From assembly GCA_949295025.1 (NCBI GenBank), contig CASFJK010000016.1:1-33869 (forward strand): a stretch of 33,869 nucleotides of DNA, in the 5' to 3' direction. This DNA is from an uncultured Pseudomonadota bacterium. Lineage in GTDB: Bacteria > Pseudomonadota > Alphaproteobacteria > RF32 > CAG-239. The stretch's first letter is position 1, and every line of letters starts with the position of its first letter. The translations under genes were made by a program, and so were the position numbers. Below the pieces are notes generated by a model that was not told the origin of the DNA, did not search any database, and worked only from the letters and a program-made list of their open reading frames with translations. Shown here piece after piece: positions 1 to 7,355 of this stretch.

Positions 1-1
1 T

Positions 2-844
2 TGTGTTCCTTGTGTAAACAAAATAAATTCCAAACCTGAAAACTCTTCTTACACTTACTCTTCTTGTACTGATGGTGAAGGAAGTAAACAAATTCAAACT
101 GGGTGGACTTGTAACTCAGGTTATCATACGAAAAACGGGGCTTGTGAAAAAGATTGCCAAATTGACAGTTGTTCTGCTTATCCTTTGACCTCTTGTCCGG
201 CAAATGGTAATTGCTCTCAATGTACAAAGACTGCCCAAGATTGTTCTACCGATGGAACAAGATATAAATTAGATAGTTGTGCGTCTGGCTTTGTTGTTAG
301 CGGAAATTCTTGTCGAGAACAAACTTGTGAAGAAAAAGGTCAAAAGACCTGCAACGGCTCTTGTATTGCTACTTCAGAATGTTGCGGTGGTTGTCCTAGC
401 GGTAAAAAATGCTCTAATGGTACTTGTATTGATGATAAATATTATATTTCTATAGTTGTATACCTAAAAGGATCAACTGGTAATAATTATGATTTATCTT
501 TACGTAGTGATGGATGTTCTATTGGCAAACAGCCATTTCCTTGGATAGGTGTTGAATATGGATCTAAACATTATGATGTTCAAATGTATCCTAAATGTCC
601 TTATAACAACGGACCTCAGTATTTCAATGAAACAACAAGTTGTTATGGTTCAACTTGCACATTTTCTTTCTACGTAAAACCTGGATCTATAATTCGCGTC
701 AATACTTATGGAGATTTATTTTTCCAATGCGGTTATCCAACAGTAAAAGATGGCTTCGGAAATACAAACACTGATGCTGAAGAAAAAATCTTAACACCCC
801 AGAAAAATACAATTTATTACTTTGATTTTAATTGTACGAACTAA
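2..844 (+). CDS. Cysteine-rich modular secreted-type protein, 5'-truncated by the window edge
   Basis: The frame is open from base 2 to the TAA at 842-844, so the start lies outside the window; the TTG near 185 is internal. The N-terminal two thirds is a series of short Cys-rich modules of the type CPxNGxCSxCT / DCSTDG / CASGF, with a Cys every 5-12 residues, ending near the CSNGTC element. The last ~135 residues (from about KYYISIVVY) are a different, beta-rich, aromatic-rich domain with six Cys, probably a disulfide-stabilised extracellular tail. The composition resembles the large Cys-rich repeat families seen in gut alphaproteobacteria; I know no assigned function. A signal peptide cannot be checked because the head is missing. 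The stretch from 153 to about 290 recurs at 32825-32948 with a different tail. A strong terminator follows at once. That it is a protein is near certain; surface location is inference. Confidence 0.8.
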   Translation, partial: CVPCVNKINSKPENSSYTYSSCTDGEGSKQIQTGWTCNSGYHTKNGACEKDCQIDSCSAYPLTSCPANGNCSQCTKTAQDCSTDGTRYKLDSCASGFVVSGNSCREQTCEEKGQKTCNGSCIATSECCGGCPSGKKCSNGTCIDDKYYISIVVYLKGSTGNNYDLSLRSDGCSIGKQPFPWIGVEYGSKHYDVQMYPKCPYNNGPQYFNETTSCYGSTCTFSFYVKPGSIIRVNTYGDLFFQCGYPTVKDGFGNTNTDAEEKILTPQKNTIYYFDFNCTN

Positions 845-850
845 ATCTCT

Positions 851-880
851 AAAAAAAGGCTCCTGAACGGAGCCTTTTTT
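851..880. terminator. Intrinsic terminator, bidirectional
   Basis: The stem GGCTCC/GGAGCC (858-863 with 869-874, loop TGAAC) is flanked by an A-run on the left and a T-run on the right, so it can stop transcription on both strands. It lies 7 bases after the Cys-rich gene's stop. Confidence 0.9.
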
Positions 881-950
881 ATAATTTTAATTTTTGCTTT
901 ATCTTCTCTGCAATTTCCAAATAAGCTTTGGCGTAAGGACTATCAAATGC
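879..950 (-). pseudogene. Possible 3' remnant of an Mrp/ApbC-type P-loop ATPase gene
   Basis: On the minus strand, 23 codons between a TAG (951-953) and a TAA (879-881) read AFDSPYAKAYLEIAEKIKQK and then LKL. The pattern DSPxAKAYxxIAxKI resembles the last helix of Mrp/ApbC/NBP35-family Fe-S carrier ATPases. No upstream part of such a gene is present: the next bases are the nrdG terminator. It sits directly before the bidirectional terminator, where a gene end would be. This suggests that a neighbouring gene was cut off and only its tail remains. The match is short and made from memory of the family, so chance is possible. Confidence 0.25.
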
Positions 951-976
951 CTATCTTGCAGATAAAGTTGATAAGC

Positions 977-1009
977 AAAAAAGCGATAGAACAACCTATC
1001 GCTTTTTTT
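977..1009. terminator. Intrinsic terminator after nrdG, bidirectional
   Basis: The stem AGCGATAG/CTATCGCT (982-989 with 996-1003) has six A on its left and seven T on its right. It lies just downstream of the nrdG stop on the minus strand. Confidence 0.85.
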
Positions 1010-1015
1010 CTTATC

Positions 1016-1717
1016 TTATTTTCTTACATCAAATATTTCAAAGGTATTATGAAGATATTCTAATAAGGCTTTATCTTCAAAAAATTTATCACACTCGCTA
1101 TCGGGGGTATTATCGCCTTCTACTTGACGATAGCGTTGCAGATAATATTCTTTTACACCTTTGGCCTTGAGTTCATCGGCTATGGTATAAATATCTTCTA
1201 CACTCAACACTCTTGGGTCACAAGTGGTTCGGCACTCAAATGCTTTTCCGCTTTTGATGAGCATATCCAAGCTCTGCATGGCTTTTTCAAAATGGTTTAT
1301 ACCACCAACGGCTTTGGTATAATGCTCGGCATTCAACGGTGCTTTGATATCAAAGCCTACCCAATCGAGCATTGGTAGAACCTTTGCAAAATGCTCCGGT
1401 CTATAGCCACCTGAGTGCATGCCGACTTGATAGCCCATATCTTTGACTTCTTTGATATAATCTATCAAGCAATCTTGCACCAAAGGCTCGCCACCACTGA
1501 AAACAACGGCATCTAATATGCCTTTTCTGCCCTTCAAAAACTCGGCAAATTTCTCCCAAATAAAATTTGTTTCTGCGCCGATTTTTTGCAAAGCTTTGTT
1601 ATGGCAAAAAGGACAACGCCACGGACATCCCTGCATAAAGACAACAGCGGCCATCTTATTAGGAAAATCGACGGTGCTGAAGGTCTCAACACCGCCGATT
1701 TTTATTTCTTTTTGCAT
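1016..1717 (-). CDS. nrdG: Anaerobic ribonucleoside-triphosphate reductase activating protein (radical SAM)
   Basis: This radical SAM activase uses a [4Fe-4S] cluster and S-adenosylmethionine to generate the glycyl radical on the class III ribonucleotide reductase. The 233-residue protein has the cluster motif C31-x3-C35-x2-C38 within GCPWRCPFCHN and the SAM-binding FSGGEP near residue 75. It resembles the NrdG2-type subfamily rather than the shorter E. coli NrdG. The ATG is at 1715-1717, with a GGA element 7 bases before it. It is the last gene of the nrdD - glycyl-radical peptide - nrdG unit, 15 bases after the small gene. Because its substrate glycine is here on a separate peptide, it presumably acts on that peptide docked to NrdD (inference). 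Confidence 0.93.
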   Translation of the reverse strand: MQKEIKIGGVETFSTVDFPNKMAAVVFMQGCPWRCPFCHNKALQKIGAETNFIWEKFAEFLKGRKGILDAVVFSGGEPLVQDCLIDYIKEVKDMGYQVGMHSGGYRPEHFAKVLPMLDWVGFDIKAPLNAEHYTKAVGGINHFEKAMQSLDMLIKSGKAFECRTTCDPRVLSVEDIYTIADELKAKGVKEYYLQRYRQVEGDNTPDSECDKFFEDKALLEYLHNTFEIFDVRK

Positions 1718-1732
1718 TATTTTCCAATAATA

Positions 1733-1945
1733 CTATTCAGCTGCAATTGCTGTGTAATCTTCTCTTGCTTCCATACCTGCGATTGCTTTGCTCTCAGAGA
1801 AGCATACTCTTGAATAAAACTCAGATTTTTTACCTTTGTTGAACTCAGATACCGGACGCAAATAGCCCATTACTCTGGTCCAAACTTCGCAAGGTTGTCT
1901 TTCTTCATCACTCAATCTAACATCATTAATATTAATTGTAGTCAT
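1733..1945 (-). CDS. Free-standing glycyl-radical domain of class III ribonucleotide reductase
   Basis: This 70-residue protein contains CEVWTRVMGYLRPVSEFNKG, which corresponds to the C-terminal glycyl-radical loop normally fused to NrdD. RVxGY is the glycyl-radical signature, so Gly27 would carry the radical. The following GKKSEFYSR also matches NrdD C-termini; the last ~20 residues are Ala/Glu-rich and unfamiliar. The gene has its own ATG at 1943-1945, preceded by CTGGAG at a normal distance, and lies 33 bases after the nrdD stop and 15 before nrdG. NrdD itself ends in its zinc site and has no RVxGY. The parts therefore look like a split enzyme rather than a duplicate, comparable in principle to the autonomous GrcA/YfiD glycyl-radical cofactor of pyruvate formate-lyase. 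The family assignment is firm; how it assembles is inference. Confidence 0.85.
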   Translation of the reverse strand: MTTININDVRLSDEERQPCEVWTRVMGYLRPVSEFNKGKKSEFYSRVCFSESKAIAGMEAREDYTAIAAE

Positions 1946-1978
1946 TTTTAATATACTCCAGTTTCTAAGATTATTAAC

Positions 1979-4015
1979 TTAAGCAACTTCTTTTCTAGAG
2001 GCTGCGGCTCTTTTTTCTGCCATTTTCTCTTCATCGCAGATTGGGCAGTATTTGTGTTCTCCGGAAATATATCCATGTTTTGGGCACACAGAGAAAGTCG
2101 GAGTTATGGTAATGTATGGTAAACGGTAGTTGGTCAAAACTTTTCTTACCAAATCGCGGCAGACTTTGGCTGAAGACAGCTTTTGTCCCATGTAAAGGTG
2201 AAGAACAGTTCCGCCAGTGTATTTGGTTTGCAAACGAGATTGCAAATCCAAAGCTTCAAACGGATCATCCGTAAAGCCAACCGGCAATTGTGAAGAGTTG
2301 GTATAATACGGATTTTCTTTGGTGCCGGCTTGAATAATATTCGGATAGCGTTTTTTATCTTCACGAGCAAAGCGGTAGGTTGCGCTTTCTGCCGGAGTAG
2401 CTTCCAAGTTATACATATGACCGGTTTCTTCTTGAATTTTTACTAATTGTGCACGGATGTAATCCAAGAACTTCTCAGCAAAATCTTGACCCCATTGTGT
2501 TGCAATGTTTTCTTTGCCATCGGTGTAGTTCAAAATCATTTCATTGATACCATTTACACCAATTGTAGAGAAGTGGTTACGCAAGGTTCCCAAATAGCGT
2601 TTTGTATAAGGATACAAACCATTGTCAATCAAGCGTTGAATAACTTTACGTTTGATTTCCAAAGAAGTACGAGCAATGTTCATCAACTCATCAACACGAG
2701 CAAACAAACCAGCTTCATTACCTTTATAAACATAACCCAAACGAGCGCAGTTGAAAGTAACAACACCGATAGAACCTGTTTGTTCAGCAGAACCAAACAA
2801 ACCATTACCTCTTGCCAACAACTCACGCAAGTCAAGTTGCAAACGGCAACACATAGAACGAATTTGTCCCGGTTTCAAAACAGAATTGATGAAGTTTTGG
2901 AAATAAGGCAAGCCATATTTGGCGGTCATTTCAAACAACAATTCGGTGTTTTCATCTTCCCACGGAAAATCAGGGGTCATGTTGTAAGTTGGAATTGGGA
3001 ATGTGAATGGACGACCTTTAATATCACCTCTCATCATAACTTTGATGTAGGCTTTATTAATCATGTGCATTTCTTCTTTCAAGTCGCCATATGTGAAGTC
3101 TTGTTCAACGCCGGCAATAATCGGGTGTTTATCACGCAAATCTTCAGGGCATACCCAGTCAAAGGTGAAGTTGGTAAACGGTGTTTGTGAACCCCAACGA
3201 GAAGGAACGTTCAAGTTGTAAATAAGCTCTTGGAAAGCTTGTTCAACTTGGTCATAGTTCAACTTATCTACTCTGACGTATGGTGCCAAATAGGTATCAA
3301 CAGATGAGAAAGCTTGAGCACCAGCCCATTCGTTTTGCAAGGTTCCCATAAAGTTAACCATTTGTCCGATGGCTGCAGACAAGTGTTTTGCTGGACCAGC
3401 TTCAGCTTTACCAGGAACACCGTTAAAGCCTTCATGCAATAAGTTTTTCAAAGACCAACCGGCACAATATGCTGCCAACATATCCAAATCGTGAATATGG
3501 ATATCGCCATTGCGGTGAGCTTCACCAACATTAGCCGGATATACGTGGCTCAACCAATAGTTTGCGGTAACTTTACCGGAAACGTTTAAAATCAAACCAC
3601 CGTTTGAGTAACCTTGGTTAGCATTGGCATTAACACGCCAGTCTAATCTTTCCAAATATTCATTGATTGAGCTTTCAACATCAACCATTACTTTTTTATC
3701 AGAACGCATACGATTGCGTTGATCACGATATAAAATATATGCTTTGGCAGTTGCAAAGTAGTTGGCAGAAATTAAAACTTGTTCAACTACATCTTGGATT
3801 TGCTCAATAGATGGCAGAGACTCTGCAAATTTGTGTTTTAATACTTTTAAGACTTGCGCCGTTAAGAGTTGGCTTTCTTCTTCACCAAACTCTCCAGTAG
3901 TTGTACCGGCTTTATTGATGGCATTAAAAATTTTAGTGTTATCAAACGGAGCTAAAGTTCCATCTCTTTTGGTAACGCTCTCAATCGGAGAGGATTTGTA
4001 CTCGGTCTCTGACAT
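1979..4015 (-). CDS. nrdD: Anaerobic (class III) ribonucleoside-triphosphate reductase, catalytic chain lacking the glycyl-radical loop
   Basis: This enzyme reduces ribonucleotides to deoxyribonucleotides without oxygen. The 678-residue chain starts with an ATP-cone allosteric domain (residues ~10-100, VTKRDGTLAPFD), followed by the ten-stranded barrel with HIHDLD (~173) and MCCRL with Cys389/390 on the presumed thiyl-radical loop. A C-terminal metal site follows: C644-x2-H647 and C657-x2-C660. After it only a charged tail remains, so the usual RVxGY glycyl-radical loop is absent and is supplied by the next gene. The start ATG at 4013-4015 has GAAGGG about 14 bases upstream, a rather long spacing. 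Two NrdR-like boxes lie at 4088-4134 in the presumed promoter, fitting NrdR control. First gene of a three-gene unit. Confidence 0.95.
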   Translation of the reverse strand: MSETEYKSSPIESVTKRDGTLAPFDNTKIFNAINKAGTTTGEFGEEESQLLTAQVLKVLKHKFAESLPSIEQIQDVVEQVLISANYFATAKAYILYRDQRNRMRSDKKVMVDVESSINEYLERLDWRVNANANQGYSNGGLILNVSGKVTANYWLSHVYPANVGEAHRNGDIHIHDLDMLAAYCAGWSLKNLLHEGFNGVPGKAEAGPAKHLSAAIGQMVNFMGTLQNEWAGAQAFSSVDTYLAPYVRVDKLNYDQVEQAFQELIYNLNVPSRWGSQTPFTNFTFDWVCPEDLRDKHPIIAGVEQDFTYGDLKEEMHMINKAYIKVMMRGDIKGRPFTFPIPTYNMTPDFPWEDENTELLFEMTAKYGLPYFQNFINSVLKPGQIRSMCCRLQLDLRELLARGNGLFGSAEQTGSIGVVTFNCARLGYVYKGNEAGLFARVDELMNIARTSLEIKRKVIQRLIDNGLYPYTKRYLGTLRNHFSTIGVNGINEMILNYTDGKENIATQWGQDFAEKFLDYIRAQLVKIQEETGHMYNLEATPAESATYRFAREDKKRYPNIIQAGTKENPYYTNSSQLPVGFTDDPFEALDLQSRLQTKYTGGTVLHLYMGQKLSSAKVCRDLVRKVLTNYRLPYITITPTFSVCPKHGYISGEHKYCPICDEEKMAEKRAAASRKEVA

Positions 4016-4087
4016 TTTTTTTCAACAACCCTTCTTTAATTTTTATGGTTAACTTCATTTGTTAATTTATATCACCTGATATGAGTC

Positions 4088-4134
4088 ATACCATATATTG
4101 TGTAAACAAATTGTAAACATTCAAAATATAGTAT
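4088..4134 (-). promoter_or_regulatory. Tandem NrdR boxes upstream of nrdD
   Basis: ATACCATATATTGTGT (4088-4103) matches the known NrdR palindrome ACACwATATATwGTGT at nearly every position. ATTCAAAATATAGTAT (4119-4134) is a weaker second copy. The boxes are 31 bases apart start to start, i.e. three helical turns, the spacing typical of NrdR operators. They lie 73-119 bases before the nrdD start, where the promoter is expected. Confidence 0.7.
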
Positions 4135-4449
4135 CCACATTTTTATTTCAGATTTTTTAACAAAGAGCTTTTGTGGACTCTTTCTGCCCTTAATATTGCG
4201 TTATCCGAACATGGATAACAAGGGTTTTAAAGTTAATAAAACTGTTTTTTTCTCTATCCTATTATATTTATTGGATAAAAAAAATTTAGGCTTGTAGATA
4301 AGATTCTGAATAACTTTTTTTATTGGCAAATAAGGCAAATTTTGTGTCAAAATACGCCAAAATTTATTGCAAAAGTTGTAAGTTTTTTGCGACTCTGATT
4401 CTATATATTTGAAAACGGATTCGCTCACATACAATATTTTGTGCCTAAC
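4135..4449. other. Long AT-rich intergenic stretch with several TTATCC-type motifs
   Basis: I see no convincing gene between the NrdR boxes and the terminator at 4450. The stretch is very AT-rich and holds DnaA-box-like words: GTATCCACA (4131-4139), TTATCCGAA (4201-4209), TTATCCATG on the minus strand (4210-4218; together with the previous one an inverted repeat around GAACAT), and TTATCCAAT on the minus strand (4270-4278). This could be a DnaA-binding cluster or simply an AT-rich spacer. None of the words is a perfect TTATCCACA. A 77-codon open frame here has the composition of translated AT-rich spacer. Confidence 0.3.
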
Positions 4450-4486
4450 AAAAAAAAAACTCCCGAATCTGATTTCGGGAGTTTTA
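4450..4486. terminator. Intrinsic terminator after the TolC-like gene
   Basis: The stem ACTCCCGAA/TTCGGGAGT (loop TCTGA) is flanked by a long A-run, which gives a T-run on the minus strand. It lies about 16 bases after the minus-strand gene's stop. Confidence 0.85.
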
Positions 4487-4502
4487 ATGTTGTAAGTTGT
4501 CT

Positions 4503-6413
4503 TTATAATTTTGGTGCTGTTACAACTTCTTCACCAATAACACTTTCTTCTATATATTCATCCGTGCATTGAGGTCCGGTGCAACGTTTTAAGACTGTGG
4601 CTTTTCGTCCTTCCGTTAACCCCATGACACGCATGGATGGAACATACACATCAACTACCGTGATTTTGAAGATAACATATGCTACGTTTCCTTCTTCATC
4701 AGACATATAAACTTTGATTTTATACTCTTTATTTTCTCCGGGTTGAACTTTACCTGTGAAACGCATTGTTTCTTCATCATACTTCAACCAAGAAGGCAAC
4801 GGCGAATCATCAAATAATCCGGCTTTGGTTGTTACTTTGCCTTGGAAATCGATTTTATTCATGATTTCTTTAGGAATCGAAATATCAATATCATTCCAGG
4901 TTTCAACCGTCATATCCGGAACCAAGGTTGCCGATGAAATATTAACCGGCGGGCGTTTTGCCGGAATGTCTAATAGATATGGACGGTTATCCGGAATAAA
5001 CTCACCATTACCCCATTTGCGGAAAGTTTTGCGTAAATACATAGCAATTTGCGATGGTTTTTCATTCAACATATAATAAGGAATCGCATCCATACCCAAT
5101 GTTGCATATAAATTTCCTAAAGAATCTTGCAATTCGACATAAGCGCCATATGCAGCCGTTTCATCTTCGATAGCTTTGGCGGCTTCAAGCTTGCTTTTTT
5201 CTGCTTGTGCGCCATCAGCAATAGTCACATCTTCTGCAATATTTTCAGATACATCAGCCAATTCTTTGCTGATTTGATAATCTTCCATTGCAGACATATA
5301 ACGTGCCCAAGCAACATACACTTGGTTTAAGATTAAAGATGTTATTCTTTGGCGACGCAAATTTTCTAAATCTGCTGCATTGGGATTTTTCAAATCTTCA
5401 AAAATATGGATAGCAACTTCGCGTCCTTGTTTGGCTATCAAACGATTGTAATAAGACGGATTGTTTTTGTATTTTATTTCCGACGGAGCTTTATATTCTT
5501 TAACATACATTTTCAATGTATCCGGAGATGTAACTAAATCTCTAACACGCAATTCCGGTCGATTGGTTAAAGCCAACCACTCCATCTCTGCTAAGTTACT
5601 CTTGATTTCCGGTAATGAAAAATTGCCATATTCGGGCCCAACTAATTTATATTCACTATAGGGGTGCAAACCCATTAATGTTGCCAAACGAATCTCTGAA
5701 TTTTCAAATTCACGCTTCATTGTGGACAAGGTTTTTACAGCTTCCATATATTTTCTTTTTTGAACCATAACAGACATTGGCAAGTTTTGTCCGGACTTTG
5801 CCAACTCTTTGCTTTGAGCATTGATTTCATCTACAGCCAAAGTCATATATTCTATCATATCATCTACGGTCGGAAGAAGTTTTTGCGCTGTTAATGTTTT
5901 CCAATATAAAATTCTGGTTTCTTGCAAGATATTGTGGATTACCTTACGGCTTTGTTCATAAGCAATGTTATTTTTATATTCGGCATCCTGACTTTGATAA
6001 TAAACACTTCCCATATCCAAAATATTCCAAGCTTGCTTCAATTCGGAATTGGAATTTGAGGATGTAATATCTGTAACATATCCGGCAGAAGCAAAAACCT
6101 CTGGCATTTGATCATAGGTGGACTGTCCGGCAGCAAGCATGCTTTGTTCATAACCGGCGATACGTCTTGTATAATTATATTTCAAAGATAAAGCCATGGC
6201 CATATACATATCTATCGGCTTTTCTATTTTGCGTGGTGTTGCTGCATACATATTTTGTAAATCGGTATCGACACGGATTGCTCGATCCCAATCGCTATAA
6301 GCAACAGGAGCTGGTAAACTTTTGTCATCATCTGAGCTAAAAGTTTTGTCATAAAGACTGCAACCACACAACATGACTGTGACTAAAGCTGATAAAAGCA
6401 AATTTTTCTTCAT
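4503..6413 (-). CDS. TolC-like outer-membrane efflux lipoprotein with a C-terminal cadherin-like (CADG/He_PIG) domain
   Basis: The protein has 636 residues. A lipoprotein signal peptide ends in L-C-G-C18. Residues ~60-460 are long amphipathic helices with repeated Ala/Glu/Gln patterns (e.g. IAEDVTIADGAQAEKSKLEA), as in TolC/OEP trimeric export channels. Residues ~490-600 form a beta domain with LPSWLKYDEETMRFTGKV and a YKIKVYMSDEEGN stretch, which is the cadherin-like fold of bacterial surface proteins. Such a domain at the end of a TolC-like chain is unusual. No inner-membrane pump or adaptor gene is beside it; the divergent neighbour is a VirB8-like protein. It probably forms an export channel in the outer membrane, with the extra domain at the periplasmic or surface side (inference). 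The last ~35 residues contain two Cys and an acidic tail. Confidence 0.7.
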   Translation of the reverse strand: MKKNLLLSALVTVMLCGCSLYDKTFSSDDDKSLPAPVAYSDWDRAIRVDTDLQNMYAATPRKIEKPIDMYMAMALSLKYNYTRRIAGYEQSMLAAGQSTYDQMPEVFASAGYVTDITSSNSNSELKQAWNILDMGSVYYQSQDAEYKNNIAYEQSRKVIHNILQETRILYWKTLTAQKLLPTVDDMIEYMTLAVDEINAQSKELAKSGQNLPMSVMVQKRKYMEAVKTLSTMKREFENSEIRLATLMGLHPYSEYKLVGPEYGNFSLPEIKSNLAEMEWLALTNRPELRVRDLVTSPDTLKMYVKEYKAPSEIKYKNNPSYYNRLIAKQGREVAIHIFEDLKNPNAADLENLRRQRITSLILNQVYVAWARYMSAMEDYQISKELADVSENIAEDVTIADGAQAEKSKLEAAKAIEDETAAYGAYVELQDSLGNLYATLGMDAIPYYMLNEKPSQIAMYLRKTFRKWGNGEFIPDNRPYLLDIPAKRPPVNISSATLVPDMTVETWNDIDISIPKEIMNKIDFQGKVTTKAGLFDDSPLPSWLKYDEETMRFTGKVQPGENKEYKIKVYMSDEEGNVAYVIFKITVVDVYVPSMRVMGLTEGRKATVLKRCTGPQCTDEYIEESVIGEEVVTAPKL

Positions 6414-6572
6414 TCTTTTTACCCTTTTACAGATACTACTTGCGTTTAAGTTATACTAATTATTTTTAGATTTACAGTATTTATTTGCTTTTATTAACTT
6501 TCATATATAAAATATTAATGGTTAGGATTTATTCTTAAATCAGATATTACTTTAAAATAGGTCAAATTTCCG

Positions 6573-7340
6573 ATGTTGGACATTTTTAATACAATTTTTA
6601 AATATAAAGAAAAGGAAAGCCCTGATAAGCTTGGTCTTTATCCGGAAAGTGTCCATGTCGATGCCATGCCAGAACGTCGCTATTTGTGGACCTCTCGCAT
6701 TTTGGTGATTATTGCTAGCCTCAGCATTAGCTTAAATATGATGCTAGCTTCTACAATATATATTATGTTGCCGCAACGATCTGCTTATCCAAGATTGTTA
6801 TATATTAATGATTATTTTTCCAGATTGGAGCAGATTGAACCTCAGGAAAGACGAATCTCGGCTACGGATTTGATTACTGAACAACATATTTATAACTATA
6901 TTATGCTCAGGCATGAAATTCCCGATGATTTTGATGAACTGAGAGAAAAATGGGCCCCGTTTGAAACTCTTTATTGGTATTCTAATCGCGGCGTATATGA
7001 AATTTTTTCTAAAAATGAAGCCCAATACAGCATGGATCAGTTTAGAAACTTATCTCTCAGACGAGATGTCGAAATTCAATGGATTAAAATTATGAGTACC
7101 GGTTTATGGCAAGCTCAATTTTTGACCTATGATTATGTTAAAAACAATCCTAATCCAACCGTTAATATTTGGCGCGCCGTTATTCGTATCGGATATGGTC
7201 AGCCTCCGTTCAGAAACCGTAATGACCTTGCCAAAAACCCCTTCGGGTTTATGGTTGTTAACTATTCTCTCGGATATATGGGAACTCCAGAAACTTCTGC
7301 TCACTATCTGGAAACAGCTAAAGAGCTGAGAGAAAGATAA
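6573..7340 (+). CDS. VirB8/DotI-like type IV secretion inner-membrane protein
   Basis: The 255-residue protein has a cytoplasmic N-terminus of ~40 residues, one transmembrane helix (residues ~41-67, ILVIIASLSISLNMMLAST) and a periplasmic domain. Its end, KNPFGFMVVNYSLGYMG, matches the NPLGFxVxxY signature of VirB8, and the ITEQHIYNYIMLRHEI and FETLYWYSNRGVYEIFS stretches fit the NTF2-like VirB8 domain. VirB8 proteins scaffold type IV secretion channels. No other virB/dot gene is seen here; in related organisms such genes can be scattered. The ATG at 6573 has only a weak AGGT upstream. It is divergent from the TolC-like gene (159 bases between, presumably two promoters) and converges with the LOG gene with 15 bases between. 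Confidence 0.7.
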   Translation: MLDIFNTIFKYKEKESPDKLGLYPESVHVDAMPERRYLWTSRILVIIASLSISLNMMLASTIYIMLPQRSAYPRLLYINDYFSRLEQIEPQERRISATDLITEQHIYNYIMLRHEIPDDFDELREKWAPFETLYWYSNRGVYEIFSKNEAQYSMDQFRNLSLRRDVEIQWIKIMSTGLWQAQFLTYDYVKNNPNPTVNIWRAVIRIGYGQPPFRNRNDLAKNPFGFMVVNYSLGYMGTPETSAHYLETAKELRER

Positions 7341-7355
7341 ATCACTTTCTTTGGC

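Noticed and set aside
1946-1978. Programmed frameshift or readthrough joining nrdD to the glycyl-radical peptide
   Set aside because: There are 33 bases with a stop codon between them, and the peptide has its own ATG and ribosome-binding site, so no slippery site or readthrough is needed.
2447-3190. Long open frame (247 codons) on the plus strand
   Set aside because: It lies fully antisense to nrdD and its residues are of shadow type; nrdD is certain.
4201-4434. 77-codon open frame on the minus strand
   Set aside because: Composition is that of translated AT-rich spacer (Lys, Asn, Phe, Ile), with no ribosome-binding site or recognisable domain.
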